64,000 nucleotides of DNA from contig NZ_CP044990.1 of assembly GCF_009017495.1 (NCBI RefSeq), forward strand, positions 3,266,001-3,330,000. The letters run 5' to 3'. The notes beneath the pieces are model-generated. The model saw only the letters and a list, made by a program, of their open reading frames with translations, had not been told where the DNA came from and searched no databases. Origin of the DNA: Deinococcus sp. AJ005 (GTDB taxonomy: Bacteria > Deinococcota > Deinococci > Deinococcales > Deinococcaceae). Position 1 is the first letter of the stretch. Each line of letters begins with the position of its first letter. Made by a program: the position numbers and the translations under genes. Shown in pieces: positions 21,320 to 30,100 of this stretch.

Positions 21320-22573
21320 ATGAACACCCGCTCACTGCTGGAAAACGCCTATCACGCCGCGCTGGAGGCCGCGAGTCCGGCGCAACTGCTGGCCCCCCAT
21401 CTGAAGGGAGAAAAACCTGATTTCATCCTGGCGTTCGGCAAGGCGGCGCTGCCGATGGCGCGGGCGGCGCTGGCAGCCTATTCTGGCGTGGAAACCCTGG
21501 TGATTGCGCCCAGCGGCACTGAGAATCTGGAGTTGCCTGCCTCGGCCACGCTGATGCTGTCCAGCCACCCGGTTCCAGACGCCTCCAGCGCGGCGGCGGC
21601 AGAAGCGGCGTTGGAGAGGCTGGGCGCACTGAAAGAGGGTCAGCATGCTCTGGTGCTGGTGTCCGGCGGCGGCAGTGCGCTGATGGCGGCCCCGGACGGC
21701 GTGACGCTGGAGCAGAAGCAGGCGCTGACCCGTGAGCTGCTGCGGGCGGGGGCCGATATCGGCGAGATCAACACCGTTCGCAAGCACCTCTCGCGCAGCA
21801 AGGGCGGACGGCTGGCAGCAAGTACCAAAGCGAAAGTCACGGCTCTATTGATCTCCGATGTGGTGGGTGACGATCCCTCGGTGATTGCCAGTGGACCGAC
21901 GGTGCCGGACACCACGACGTTCGCGGGGGCGCTGGCCGTGCTGGATCGTTATGGCATTGCCGCCCCAGAGGCCCGCACGCACTTTCAATCAGGTGTAGAC
22001 GGCCAGGTGTCCGAAACGCCGGATAGCCTGCCACACGTCACCAACACCATTATCGGCTCCAACCGTCACCTGCTGGAAGCGGCGCAGACATATATAGAGG
22101 GACAGGACGTGCGGGCGGTGATCCTCTCGGACAGCTTTGAGGGCGAAGCGAGTGAGCTGGCGAAGGCGCACGCGGCAATTGCGCGCAGCGTGGAGCAGTA
22201 TGGCAATCCGGTGTCAGCTCCAGTCGTCCTTCTCTCCGGCGGTGAAGCGACTGTGACCTTGCGCGGCGACGGCGTGGGCGGGCGCAATCTGGAATTTGCA
22301 CTGGCGCTGCTGCTGGCCCTGGGTGAAGATGGCTTTTACGCGCTCTCGGCAGGTTCGGACGGCGTAGACGGTTCCAGCCCAGCGGCAGGATCGTTCCTGA
22401 CGCCAGACAGCCTCAAGCGGGCGCAGGCAGCGGGGTTGAACGGACGCGATTACCTGGAGCGCAACGATTCCGGCTCCTTCTTTGCCGCGCTGAACGACAC
22501 CCTGATCACCGGACCCAGCGGACACAACCTCAACGATTTGCGCCTGATCGCGGTGGGATTGCCCCAGAACTGA
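21320..22573 (+). CDS. Glycerate kinase, MOFRL type
   Basis: A 417-residue glycerate 2-kinase, forming 2-phosphoglycerate from glycerate and ATP and so closing the route from glyoxylate to glycolysis. Visible are the N-terminal DUF4147 part (LILAFGKAALPMARAA, LVLVSGGGSALMAAP, INTVRKHLSRSKGGRLA), DVVGDDPSVIASGPTVPDTTTF, and the C-terminal MOFRL motif in VLLSGGEATVTLRGDGVGGRNLEFALAL with SAGSDGVDGSSPAAG. The start at 21320 has AAGGAAG upstream; an earlier in-frame codon would add unrelated residues. It is the last gene of the carboligase operon and is followed by a terminator. Confidence 0.93.
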   Translation: MNTRSLLENAYHAALEAASPAQLLAPHLKGEKPDFILAFGKAALPMARAALAAYSGVETLVIAPSGTENLELPASATLMLSSHPVPDASSAAAAEAALERLGALKEGQHALVLVSGGGSALMAAPDGVTLEQKQALTRELLRAGADIGEINTVRKHLSRSKGGRLAASTKAKVTALLISDVVGDDPSVIASGPTVPDTTTFAGALAVLDRYGIAAPEARTHFQSGVDGQVSETPDSLPHVTNTIIGSNRHLLEAAQTYIEGQDVRAVILSDSFEGEASELAKAHAAIARSVEQYGNPVSAPVVLLSGGEATVTLRGDGVGGRNLEFALALLLALGEDGFYALSAGSDGVDGSSPAAGSFLTPDSLKRAQAAGLNGRDYLERNDSGSFFAALNDTLITGPSGHNLNDLRLIAVGLPQN

Positions 22574-22605
22574 AGCTCCACTTCCCGCCCCAGACACAAG
22601 CGACG

Positions 22606-22640
22606 CCGAATCCATTGATCAGGATTCGGTACTTTTATTA
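22606..22640 (+). terminator. Intrinsic terminator of the carboligase operon
   Basis: Eight perfect pairs, CCGAATCC at 22606-22613 with GGATTCGG at 22622-22629, followed by a T-rich tail. Confidence 0.7.
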
Positions 22641-22648
22641 CAGTTCAA

Positions 22649-22676
22649 TTGAAAATTTAAGCGGCTCACATACTGT
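22649..22676 (+). promoter_or_regulatory. Putative promoter of the fasciclin gene
   Basis: TTGAAA at 22649-22654 and TACTGT at 22671-22676 with 16 bases between. This would give a leader of about 145 bases that contains further small inverted repeats, which is long for this window. Confidence 0.45.
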
Positions 22677-22829
22677 ATTGCGGGGTACGTCACCCTTGTA
22701 GACGGCAAATTAAGATTCATCATCAAAGAGAGCGACAGACCTTCTGCACGGTGTACAGAGAAGGAGTTCTCTTCGAATCTCCTACAGCAGTCTCTAAAAG
22801 CTCATATCTCAACTTCAGGAGGAACAACC

Positions 22830-23309
22830 ATGAAAAAGATGCTTCTTTGCACCACTCTTCTGTTCACCGGCGTAGCCTTTGCAGGCGGCGGTAGCTCCAT
22901 GCCCATGGGCAACACCATTGCCGCCATCGTGTCCAACGATCCTAACTTCAGCACCCTGCTGGCGGCCGTTAAGGCTGCCGGACTGGTGGAAACCCTGAGC
23001 AGCCCCGGCCCATTCACAGTCTTTGCCCCAACCAACGCCGCGTTTGCCAAGATTCCAGCTGCTGATCTGAACGCACTGCTGAATGACCCCGCCAAGCTGA
23101 AAGCTGTTCTGCTGTACCACGTCGTGGCCGGTAAAGTGACCGCGTCACAGGTGATGGGCATGTCCAGCGGCACCACCGTGAACGGCGCTGACGTCAAGGT
23201 GTCCATGATGGACGGCAAGGTGATGATCAACGACGCCACCGTAACCAAGGCCGATATCATGGCCAGCAACGGTATTATCCACGTCATCGATACCGTCTTG
23301 ATGCCCTGA
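22830..23309 (+). CDS. Secreted fasciclin (FAS1) domain protein
   Basis: A 159-residue protein with a signal peptide (residues 1-18, ending VAFA) and one FAS1 adhesion domain: [48 protein letters not shown] is the conserved H1-containing half and [12 protein letters not shown] plus [24 protein letters not shown] the second. Such proteins sit in the envelope and mediate weak protein or surface binding. Ribosome site CAGGAGG. The gene is framed by its own promoter-like site and a strong terminator, and so is a single transcription unit. The high Met content of the mature start ([21 protein letters not shown]) is unusual. Confidence 0.92.
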   Translation: MKKMLLCTTLLFTGVAFAGGGSSMPMGNTIAAIVSNDPNFSTLLAAVKAAGLVETLSSPGPFTVFAPTNAAFAKIPAADLNALLNDPAKLKAVLLYHVVAGKVTASQVMGMSSGTTVNGADVKVSMMDGKVMINDATVTKADIMASNGIIHVIDTVLMP

Positions 23310-23325
23310 GCGCATCCAACACACT

Positions 23326-23357
23326 GGGGGAGAAGCTTACGGGCCTCTCCCCCTTTT
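23326..23357 (+). terminator. Intrinsic terminator of the fasciclin gene
   Basis: GGGGGAGA at 23326-23333 pairs with TCTCCCCC at 23346-23353, followed by TTTT. Confidence 0.85.
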
Positions 23358-23380
23358 GCCGTTTAGAGAGGAAACCATTC

Positions 23381-24667
23381 ATGACCTCATTCAAATTTCT
23401 CTTGATCTCTGCCAGCCTGACCGTGCTGGGCAGTCTGCTGACGGGCTGTGGGCCAGCCGAGGCGGAGGCGGTGACCAAAGGACCGCCTGTCATGGCCACT
23501 GCTGTTTCCCCAACGCCTCCCGCGCCTGCCTCAGCGACTACAAATGCAGATGCCCCGGCCCCCGGCAAGCCTCAACCGCTAGAACTGCGCTGGACGGTGC
23601 CGGAACCGCGTCTGTTGGGCGGACAGGTGGAGCGTCCGCTAATGAACATGTCGGCCAGCCTTGCACTGTCGCCCGCACAGATTGCCCAGATCAAGGAGGA
23701 CGGCACGCTGGACGCCGTCCGGCAGGAGTTGGATGGGATATATACCGGAATCGATGACCGGCAACCGCGCGATGTCCGCTTCCGTCAGGTGGGCAAGGAC
23801 TGGATCGGCGAGGCCCGTACCGGCTGGAAAGTGGACCGTGCAGCCAGCGAGAAGACCGTCCTGAAAGCGGTGCTGGGCGGCGAGACGCGCAGCACGCTGA
23901 CGGTTGCGCTGGAAGCCCCGAACCGTAGTGTGCGCTGGGCCGCCGATAAGAAGATCGGTCATCTGGCAAGCGGTCAGTCCAGTTTCGCGGGCAGCCCCGA
24001 TTTCCGGGTGCATAACATCCGTACGGGCGCGGAGAGGGTGCAGGGCGCGTGGGTTGCGCCGGGCAAAACATTCAGCTTCAACGCCCTGATCGGGCCGATC
24101 AACTCGGCGACTGGCTTTCAGCCTGGTTACGTGGTCACGGGCAACACCCTCTCCACCGAGGACGGCGGCGGTATCTGCCAGGTCAGCACCACCGTCTTCC
24201 GCGCGGCCTTCAACGCCGGGCTGCCCATCACCGAACGCCACGAGCATTCCTATCTGGTGGGCTATTACGAGCAACCGGGCCTGGACGCCGCCGTGTACGC
24301 CCCCAGCAAGGATCTGCGCTGGAAGAACGACACCGCCGCGCCACTGCTGGTGCAGACCGCCTGGGATTTGAAGGCCGAGACATTGACGGTCAGTTTGTTT
24401 GGAGCGAATGACGGACGCACGGTCAGGATTTCCGAACCGGCCATCAGCGCCCGCAAACCCGCCCCCGATCCAACATTCATGGTGGACCGCGCCTTAGAAA
24501 AGGGAGCGGCACGGCGCGTCGATATGCCTGCCGCCGGGCTGAAGGCCGTCATCACGCGCACTGTGACCTTCACAGACGGAAAGCAGAAAAAAGAGGATTT
24601 CGTCAGCCGGTACAAGGCGTGGGGCGGCGTATTCGCAGTGGCTCCAGGGGATGACCGGCTGCGGTAA
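23381..24667 (+). CDS. VanW-family lipoprotein
   Basis: A 428-residue lipoprotein (lipobox LLTGC, cysteine near 23) followed by a Pro/Ala-rich linker, a domain resembling the peptidoglycan-binding domain found before VanW (MSASLALSPAQIAQIKEDGTLDAVRQELDGIYTGI), and a VanW domain: GKTFSFNALIGPINSATGFQPGYVVTGNTLSTEDGGGICQVSTTVFRAAFNAGLPITERHEHS. The C-terminal part is a beta-rich G5-like region ending TVTFTDGKQKKEDFVSRY. The family is linked with the cell wall but its activity is not established. Its ribosome site is AGAGAGG. The next gene is a separate unit. Confidence 0.87.
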   Translation: MTSFKFLLISASLTVLGSLLTGCGPAEAEAVTKGPPVMATAVSPTPPAPASATTNADAPAPGKPQPLELRWTVPEPRLLGGQVERPLMNMSASLALSPAQIAQIKEDGTLDAVRQELDGIYTGIDDRQPRDVRFRQVGKDWIGEARTGWKVDRAASEKTVLKAVLGGETRSTLTVALEAPNRSVRWAADKKIGHLASGQSSFAGSPDFRVHNIRTGAERVQGAWVAPGKTFSFNALIGPINSATGFQPGYVVTGNTLSTEDGGGICQVSTTVFRAAFNAGLPITERHEHSYLVGYYEQPGLDAAVYAPSKDLRWKNDTAAPLLVQTAWDLKAETLTVSLFGANDGRTVRISEPAISARKPAPDPTFMVDRALEKGAARRVDMPAAGLKAVITRTVTFTDGKQKKEDFVSRYKAWGGVFAVAPGDDRLR

Positions 24668-24718
24668 ACCCCGGCAGAACGAGGGGAGGCGGCGCGTTCG
24701 TCTCCCTTTCGCATTGAG

Positions 24719-24765
24719 GCTGCCTGCTGAGACTGTCTGCGCTGGAAGACAGCCCCGGCGGGCAG
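24719..24765 (+). terminator. Hairpin after the VanW gene, possible terminator
   Basis: GCTGCCTGC near 24719 and GCGGGCAGC near 24757 can pair around an inner small hairpin. AAAAA rather than T follows, so termination on the plus strand is uncertain. The rest of the 315-base gap to the malate synthase gene holds a CCCTGTCC/GGACAGGG inverted repeat at about 24799-24822 and the promoter below. Confidence 0.35.
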
Positions 24766-24824
24766 CAAAAACCCACAACCCCAGTGATGTAGACATTCCC
24801 TGTCCCTTCGAAACGGACAGGGGA

Positions 24825-24853
24825 TTCACATTTGCCTCTAGTTTGCGTACAAT
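24825..24853 (+). promoter_or_regulatory. Probable promoter of malate synthase
   Basis: TTCACA at 24825-24830 and TACAAT at 24848-24853 with 17 bases between. A leader of about 120 bases follows. An eight-base inverted repeat ends three bases upstream of the -35 box and could bind a regulator. Confidence 0.65.
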
Positions 24854-24982
24854 GAAAATCAAGTTCATAGCACGGAATTTAATAGCGCAATTGAGCGCAG
24901 CAGTCCAGGGGTTCCCAGTTCAGACAGGCCAGTCCCGATTCAGGGATGTCACTTCCCACCCTTTTTCCCTTCAAGGAGTCTC

Positions 24983-26560
24983 ATGAGCAACGCCGCCACC
25001 AGCAGCAACACCGCAGAAGGCTTGAAGTTCCTCGCCCCCGTCAGCGATCAGCAGCGCGAGGTGCTGACCCCGGAGGCGCTGGCCTTCGTGACCGAGCTGC
25101 ACCGCCGCTTCGAGCCGCGCCGCCGCGAACTGATGCAGGCACGGGTGGACCGTCAGGCCCGTCTGGATGCCGGGGAACTGCCCGACTTCCTGCCCGAGAC
25201 GCGTGAGATCCGCGAGGGTGACTGGAAGATTGCGCCGCTGCCGGGGGATTTGCAGGACCGCCGGGTGGAAATCACCGGGCCGGTGGACCGCAAAATGATC
25301 ATCAACGCGCTGAACAGCGGCGCGCGCGTGTTCATGGCCGATTTTGAGGACGCCAGCAGCCCCACCTGGGACAACATGGTGGACGGCCAGCTCAACCTGC
25401 GCGACGCGGCCCGCCGGGACATCACGCTGGAGCAGAACGGCAAGTCCTACAAGCTGAACGAGAAGACGGCGGTGCTGCTGGCCCGCCCGCGCGGCTGGCA
25501 CCTGCCCGAGAAGCACGTCACGGTGGACGGCGACACGCTGTTCGGCGCGTTCTTCGACTTTGGCCTCTACACCTTCCACAACGCGGCAGAACTGCTGAAG
25601 CGCGGCAGCGGCCCGTATTTCTACCTGCCCAAGCTGGAATCGCATCTGGAAGCCCGCCTCTGGAACGACATCTTCAACTACGCCGAGGAAACGCTTGCCA
25701 TCCCGCACGGCAGCATCAAGGGCACGGTGCTGATCGAGACGATTCTGGCCACCTTCGAGATGGACGAGATTCTGTACGAGCTGCGCGACCACTCGGCAGG
25801 TCTGAACTGTGGGCGCTGGGACTACATCTTTTCCTACATCAAGAAGTTCCGCGAGCAGGGTGACCGGGTGCTGCCAGACCGCGCCAAGGTCAGCATGGCC
25901 GTGCCGATGATGAGCAACTACAGCAAACTGGCGATCCAGACCTGCCACAAGCGCGGCGCGCCCTCGATTGGCGGCATGAGCGCGTTTATCCCGGTCAAGA
26001 ACGACGAGGCCGCCAACGAGAAGGCCTTCGCGCAGGTCCGCGCCGACAAGGAACGCGAGGCCACCAACGGCCATGACGGCACCTGGGTGGCCCACCCCGG
26101 CATGGTGCAACTCGCCACCGAAGTGTTTGACCGGATCATGCCCACCCCCAACCAGATTGGCAGCGGCAAGCAGATGGATTTCAAGGTGACGGCTGCCGAT
26201 CTGCTCGTCCCGCCCGAAGGAACCATCAGCGAGGAAGGCGTCCGCATGAACATCAACGTGGGCATCCAGTACCTCGCGGCGTGGCTGCGCGGCAGCGGCG
26301 CGGTTCCCATCCACAACCTGATGGAAGACGCCGCCACCGCCGAGATCAGCCGGGCGCAACTGTGGCAGTGGCGCAAGCAGGGCGTGAAGCTGGAAGACGG
26401 ACGCACCCTGAGCCACGAACTGTTCGACGAACTGTACGCCGACGAGGCCGGAAAACTGGGCGGCGACTTTGCAGACGCCACGAAACTGTTCAAGGAAATG
26501 TCCGTCCGCACCCCGCTGGCCGACTTCCTGACGCTGCCCGGCTACGAGCAGTTGGCGTAA
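24983..26560 (+). CDS. aceB: Malate synthase A
   Basis: A 525-residue enzyme that joins acetyl-CoA and glyoxylate into malate. Motifs in order: ITGPVDRKMIINALNSGARVFMADFEDASSPTWDNMVDGQ, the substrate-binding LLARPRGWHLPEKH, GTVLIETILATFEMDEILYELRDHSAGLNCGRWDYIFSYIKKF with metal-binding Glu and Asp, and the catalytic Asp in NLMEDAATAEISRAQLWQW. Length is normal for the A form. Ribosome site CAAGGAG. Its stop codon overlaps the start of the IclR gene (TAATG), so the two are co-transcribed. It offers an exit for glyoxylate that does not lose carbon, parallel to the carboligase route. Confidence 0.96.
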   Translation: MSNAATSSNTAEGLKFLAPVSDQQREVLTPEALAFVTELHRRFEPRRRELMQARVDRQARLDAGELPDFLPETREIREGDWKIAPLPGDLQDRRVEITGPVDRKMIINALNSGARVFMADFEDASSPTWDNMVDGQLNLRDAARRDITLEQNGKSYKLNEKTAVLLARPRGWHLPEKHVTVDGDTLFGAFFDFGLYTFHNAAELLKRGSGPYFYLPKLESHLEARLWNDIFNYAEETLAIPHGSIKGTVLIETILATFEMDEILYELRDHSAGLNCGRWDYIFSYIKKFREQGDRVLPDRAKVSMAVPMMSNYSKLAIQTCHKRGAPSIGGMSAFIPVKNDEAANEKAFAQVRADKEREATNGHDGTWVAHPGMVQLATEVFDRIMPTPNQIGSGKQMDFKVTAADLLVPPEGTISEEGVRMNINVGIQYLAAWLRGSGAVPIHNLMEDAATAEISRAQLWQWRKQGVKLEDGRTLSHELFDELYADEAGKLGGDFADATKLFKEMSVRTPLADFLTLPGYEQLA

Positions 26561-27375
26561 TGAACGACACCTCTCCCCCCAACACCCGCCAGAAGACAGG
26601 TCGCGCCCGCACGGGCGACGCGGGCAGCGTGCGGACGCTGGAACGCGGACTGAAGGTGCTGACCTCGCTGGCAGAACTGGGGCAGGCGTCTTTGACGCAG
26701 GTGGCCAAGGCGGCGGGATTATCGGCCAGCACCACCTACCGTTTGCTGGAAACCCTGCGCCAGAGCGGTTTTGTGGAGTGGGAGGAACGCAGCGGCCTGT
26801 TCAGCGTGGGCGTGCGCTCGTATCAGGTGGGCGCGGCCTTTGCCGGACGCAACACGCTGATGAATGCCGCGCAGTCCGAGATGATCTCGCTGGTCAATGA
26901 TCTGGGCGAAACTGCCAATCTGGCCGTGCTGCGCGAGAACGAGGCGGTGTATGTGCATCAGGTGGAGGGCCGCCAACTGGTGCGGATGTTCGCGCAACTG
27001 GGCGCGGGCACGCTGCTGAACTGCTCTGGCGTGGGCAAGGTATTGCTGGCGTGGCAGGACGAGGAAGATGTGGCCGGGCGGCTGGGAGAACAACCCTACG
27101 CCGCCTTCACACCCAATTCGATCACCACGCTGCCCACCTACCTGAAAGAACTGGCGAAGGTGCGCACTCAGGGCTTCGCACTGGACGACGAGGAACGCGA
27201 GATCGGCGTGCGCTGCATGGCGACGCCGCTGCGCGACCACACCCGGCAGGTGGTGGCCTCGCTGAGCATCTCCGCGCCCACCTCACGCTTCAGCCGTGAG
27301 CAGATTCCGGCGTTCTACGAGCGTATGGAGGCGGCCTCACGCGCGATCTCGGCACGGCTGGGCTGGACGCCGTAA
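26560..27375 (+). CDS. IclR-family transcriptional regulator
   Basis: A 271-residue regulator with an N-terminal winged helix (RTLERGLKVLTSLAELGQASLTQVAKAAGLSASTTYRLLETLRQSGFVEWEERSGLFSVG) and a C-terminal effector domain containing LLNCSGVGKVLLA, LARVRTQGFALDDEE-like KVRTQGFALDDEEREIGVRCMATPLRD, the signature seen in regulators such as AllR and IclR. In those, glyoxylate or related acids lift repression. Encoded between two malate synthases and before the allantoin genes, it is the best candidate for the repressor that binds the TTAGACNNCTAAGT-like sites in this region. It shares a base with the aceB stop codon and is followed by a terminator. Confidence 0.92.
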   Translation: MNDTSPPNTRQKTGRARTGDAGSVRTLERGLKVLTSLAELGQASLTQVAKAAGLSASTTYRLLETLRQSGFVEWEERSGLFSVGVRSYQVGAAFAGRNTLMNAAQSEMISLVNDLGETANLAVLRENEAVYVHQVEGRQLVRMFAQLGAGTLLNCSGVGKVLLAWQDEEDVAGRLGEQPYAAFTPNSITTLPTYLKELAKVRTQGFALDDEEREIGVRCMATPLRDHTRQVVASLSISAPTSRFSREQIPAFYERMEAASRAISARLGWTP

Positions 27376-27387
27376 TTCAAAGACCGA

Positions 27388-27420
27388 AGGCGTCCATGCC
27401 TGTGCGGACGCCTCTTTTTA
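27388..27420 (+). terminator. Intrinsic terminator of the aceB-iclR unit
   Basis: AGGCGTCC at 27388-27395 pairs perfectly with GGACGCCT at 27406-27413, followed by CTTTTTA. Confidence 0.88.
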
Positions 27421-27432
27421 TAACCCGATAGA

Positions 27433-27442
27433 TAGACGACTA
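27433..27442. promoter_or_regulatory. Putative operator before the second malate synthase operon
   Basis: TAGACGACTA inside ATAGACGACTAAGT, differing from the carboligase operator at one base. It lies 22 bases before the ATG of the second malate synthase, between the terminator and the ribosome site, where a repressor would cover the start of transcription. Confidence 0.65.
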
Positions 27443-27464
27443 AGTAAGCTCAGGAGGCTCGCCC

Positions 27465-28844
27465 ATGAATTCAGCCCCGCTCAAGCTCAAGCCCGCCGCG
27501 CAGGAACTGGTGGCTGCATTGCACCGCCAGCTCAGGACGCGCTGGGAGGCGCTGGACGCCCCTAACCAGCCTGCCCCCGCCACGCCTCCGGACTACCGCG
27601 CCGCCGCACTTCCCAACGATCTGAAAAGCCGCCGGGTAGAGCTGATCGTGGAAGCCTCCGATTTGAAGGCGCTGGACGCTGCGCTGAACTCGGATGCAGA
27701 CGCGCTGGTACTGGATTTTGACGATACCTTCACGCCCACGCGGGCCAATGTGGAAACGGCTTACGCCGCGGTAGAGACGGCGGCGAACAGCGACAAGCCC
27801 ATCCTGGCCCGGCCCCGCGCACTGTATGCAGTGGAGGAGCATCTGGACTTTGGTGGCCCCGCCATCGCCGCCCTCTGCGATTTGGGCGTCATCCTGGCCG
27901 CGCGGCCCGAAACACCCATGCACATCTACATTCCCAAGCTGGAAACGGAACAGGAAGCGCAGTTGTGGGAGGACGCGCTGGCGCTGGCTGAAACGCATCT
28001 GGGTCTGGAAAAGAACGCGATTAAAGTCTGCGTCCAGATTGAAACCTACACCGCCTGCCTGCACGCCGACGCGCTGCTGTACGCGCTGCATGGACGGGCG
28101 TTTGGCCTGAATGCCGGGCGCTGGGACTACGTCTTTAGTCTGACCAAACGTGTGGGCGCACAGCGCGGAGCCATGCCGCCGCGCAATGACCTGACCATGG
28201 ATCTGGACGCCATGCGCGCCTATGCCGAGGCACTGGTGCGCGTCTGCGAGGCACGCGGCGCACAGGCCATCGGGGGCAGTGCTGCCGTTGCGCCCAACGC
28301 CCAGAACCCCCAGCCCACGCTGGACGCCGTTCGCGCCGATAAGGTGAGGGAAGCCGCGCAGGGCTATGTCGCCGCCTGGGCCGGACTGCCGATGCTGCTG
28401 GATTCCGTGCGGGGAGCGTTTGGAAATGAGACTTCCCAGCCACTGCCCGCCGAAACTGCCGAGCGCACGCTGGAGCGCCTGCTGGACCTGCCCGCACCCT
28501 GTCCCCTACCGCTGAACGTGGTGCAAGACAGCATCGGCCTCGCACTGGCGGTGTTTGAGGCGTGGTACCACGGACGCGGCGTGGTGGTTCGCAATGGACG
28601 CATCGAGGACACGGCCACCGCCGAACTCGCCCGCGCCCAGTTGTGGCAGTGGGTGAAATGTGAGGCAGAGTTAGAAGGCGGGGATAAGTTAACGGCTGAC
28701 CGTTACCTCTCTGAACGCCGCGCTCTAGCTGACGATGACACCGCTCAGGTCCGTCTGCTGGACCATCTGGTGCTTGCCCCCATCTGCCCCGAGTATTTTC
28801 CCCACGCCGCGCAATTGCTTCAGCCCCAGGAGGCCACCGTATGA
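27465..28844 (+). CDS. Divergent second malate synthase-like protein
   Basis: A 459-residue relative of malate synthase A, about 65 residues shorter than the copy at 24983. The same key stretches are kept in changed form: ADALVLDFDDTFTPTRANV, ILARPRALYAVEEHLDF, IKVCVQIETYTACLHADALLYALHGRAFGLNAGRWDYVFSL and RIEDTATAELARAQLWQW, so metal ligands and the catalytic Asp appear intact. It may be a true second malate synthase or act on a related keto acid. Ribosome site CAGGAGG. It heads the operon with the allantoate and allantoin genes (ATGA overlaps at both joints), so its role is tied to purine-derived glyoxylate. Confidence 0.82.
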   Translation: MNSAPLKLKPAAQELVAALHRQLRTRWEALDAPNQPAPATPPDYRAAALPNDLKSRRVELIVEASDLKALDAALNSDADALVLDFDDTFTPTRANVETAYAAVETAANSDKPILARPRALYAVEEHLDFGGPAIAALCDLGVILAARPETPMHIYIPKLETEQEAQLWEDALALAETHLGLEKNAIKVCVQIETYTACLHADALLYALHGRAFGLNAGRWDYVFSLTKRVGAQRGAMPPRNDLTMDLDAMRAYAEALVRVCEARGAQAIGGSAAVAPNAQNPQPTLDAVRADKVREAAQGYVAAWAGLPMLLDSVRGAFGNETSQPLPAETAERTLERLLDLPAPCPLPLNVVQDSIGLALAVFEAWYHGRGVVVRNGRIEDTATAELARAQLWQWVKCEAELEGGDKLTADRYLSERRALADDDTAQVRLLDHLVLAPICPEYFPHAAQLLQPQEATV

Positions 28845-30100
28845 CCGCCAGTTCACATCCCTCTGTCTCCAACGAAACCGTTCAGGCGCTGAGCCAGAAG
28901 ATTATGGACGCCTGCGCCGCGCTGGCCTGCTACACGGAAGTGGAGGGCGAGACCAACCGCCCCTTCCTGTGCCCCACGGCGCATCAGGTTCATGAGTATC
29001 TGACGGTGTGGGCCGACGCGCTGGGCATGACCACCTATGAGGACGCCGCCGGAAACCTGCGCTCGCGCCTGGCCGGGCCGACGCCGGACGCGCCGACGCT
29101 GTATCTGGCCTCTCATCTGGATACCGTGCCGAACGCGGGCGCCTACGACGGGATTCTGGGCGTGGTCATGGGGTACGCCATGCTGGAAGCGGTCAAGGGT
29201 GAGCGTCTGCCCTACGCGGTGGAAGTCGTGGGTTTCTCGGAGGAAGAGGGCGTGCGCTACGGCGTGCCCTTTATCGGCAGCCGGGCGCTGGTGGGCACCG
29301 TGGACGACATGCTGGAACTGCGCGACGCGGCAGGCCAGAGCGTGCGCGACGCCATCACCAACTACGGCCTGAACGTGGAGGAAATCGGCGAGGCGCAGTA
29401 CAAGGGCAAGGCGCTGGGTTACTTTGAAATCCACGCCGAGCAGGGGCCGGTCTTGCAGGACCAGGGCGTGTCGCTGGGCGTGGTGGAAGGAATCGCGGGC
29501 CAGAACCGCCTGATCCTGAACTTCGTGGGGCAGGCCTCACACGCCGGGACGACACCGATGAACCTGCGCCGCGACGCACTGGCCGCCGCCACCCGCTTCG
29601 CCGTGGCTGCCGAGGACGTGGCCCGCGCTACCCCCGGACTGGTGGCCACCGTGGGCGTGATGCAGGCGTTCCCTGGGGCCATGAACGTGATTCCCAGTGA
29701 AGCCAACTGCACGCTGGACATCCGCCACGCGAAAGACGAGGTGCGGCTGAAGGCCCTGGAACATCTGATAGACACCGCCCAGGCTGTTTCCGAGGAACGC
29801 GGCGTCACCGTCACCATCACGCCCAAGATGGAGGAGAAGGCCACGCCGATGTCGGACACCTTCAAGGCGCTGCTGCACCGCGCCGCTGAAGCCGAAAGCC
29901 TGCCGCACCCCGAACTGGTCAGCGGCGCAGGCCATGACGCCATGATCATGGCCGCGCACATGCCGTCCGCCATGCTATTCGTGCGCTCACCCAACGCGCT
30001 GAGCCACCACCCCGATGAGCTGGTCTTGGTTGAAGATGTGGCCGACGCCCTGCGCCTGAGCGTGCGCTTCCTGCACCTGCTGGCCGACGAGAACGCATGA
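28841..30100 (+). CDS. allC: Allantoate amidohydrolase
   Basis: A 419-residue M20-family metal-dependent amidohydrolase. It opens allantoate, giving ureidoglycine, ammonia and CO2. Family motifs: LYLASHLDTVPNAGAYDGILGVVMGYAMLEA (metal ligand His and Asp), VEVVGFSEEEGVRYGVPFIGSRALVG (catalytic and ligand Glu), YFEIHAEQGPVLQD, the lid-domain GQASHAGTTPMNLRRDALAAA, and VSGAGHDAMIMAAHMPSAMLFVRSPNALSHHPDE with the final His. This arrangement separates it from beta-ureidopropionase or carbamoylase only weakly, but the neighbouring allantoinase and ureidoglycine aminohydrolase make allantoate the natural substrate. Start overlaps the previous stop (ATGA). Confidence 0.9.
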   Translation: MTASSHPSVSNETVQALSQKIMDACAALACYTEVEGETNRPFLCPTAHQVHEYLTVWADALGMTTYEDAAGNLRSRLAGPTPDAPTLYLASHLDTVPNAGAYDGILGVVMGYAMLEAVKGERLPYAVEVVGFSEEEGVRYGVPFIGSRALVGTVDDMLELRDAAGQSVRDAITNYGLNVEEIGEAQYKGKALGYFEIHAEQGPVLQDQGVSLGVVEGIAGQNRLILNFVGQASHAGTTPMNLRRDALAAATRFAVAAEDVARATPGLVATVGVMQAFPGAMNVIPSEANCTLDIRHAKDEVRLKALEHLIDTAQAVSEERGVTVTITPKMEEKATPMSDTFKALLHRAAEAESLPHPELVSGAGHDAMIMAAHMPSAMLFVRSPNALSHHPDELVLVEDVADALRLSVRFLHLLADENA

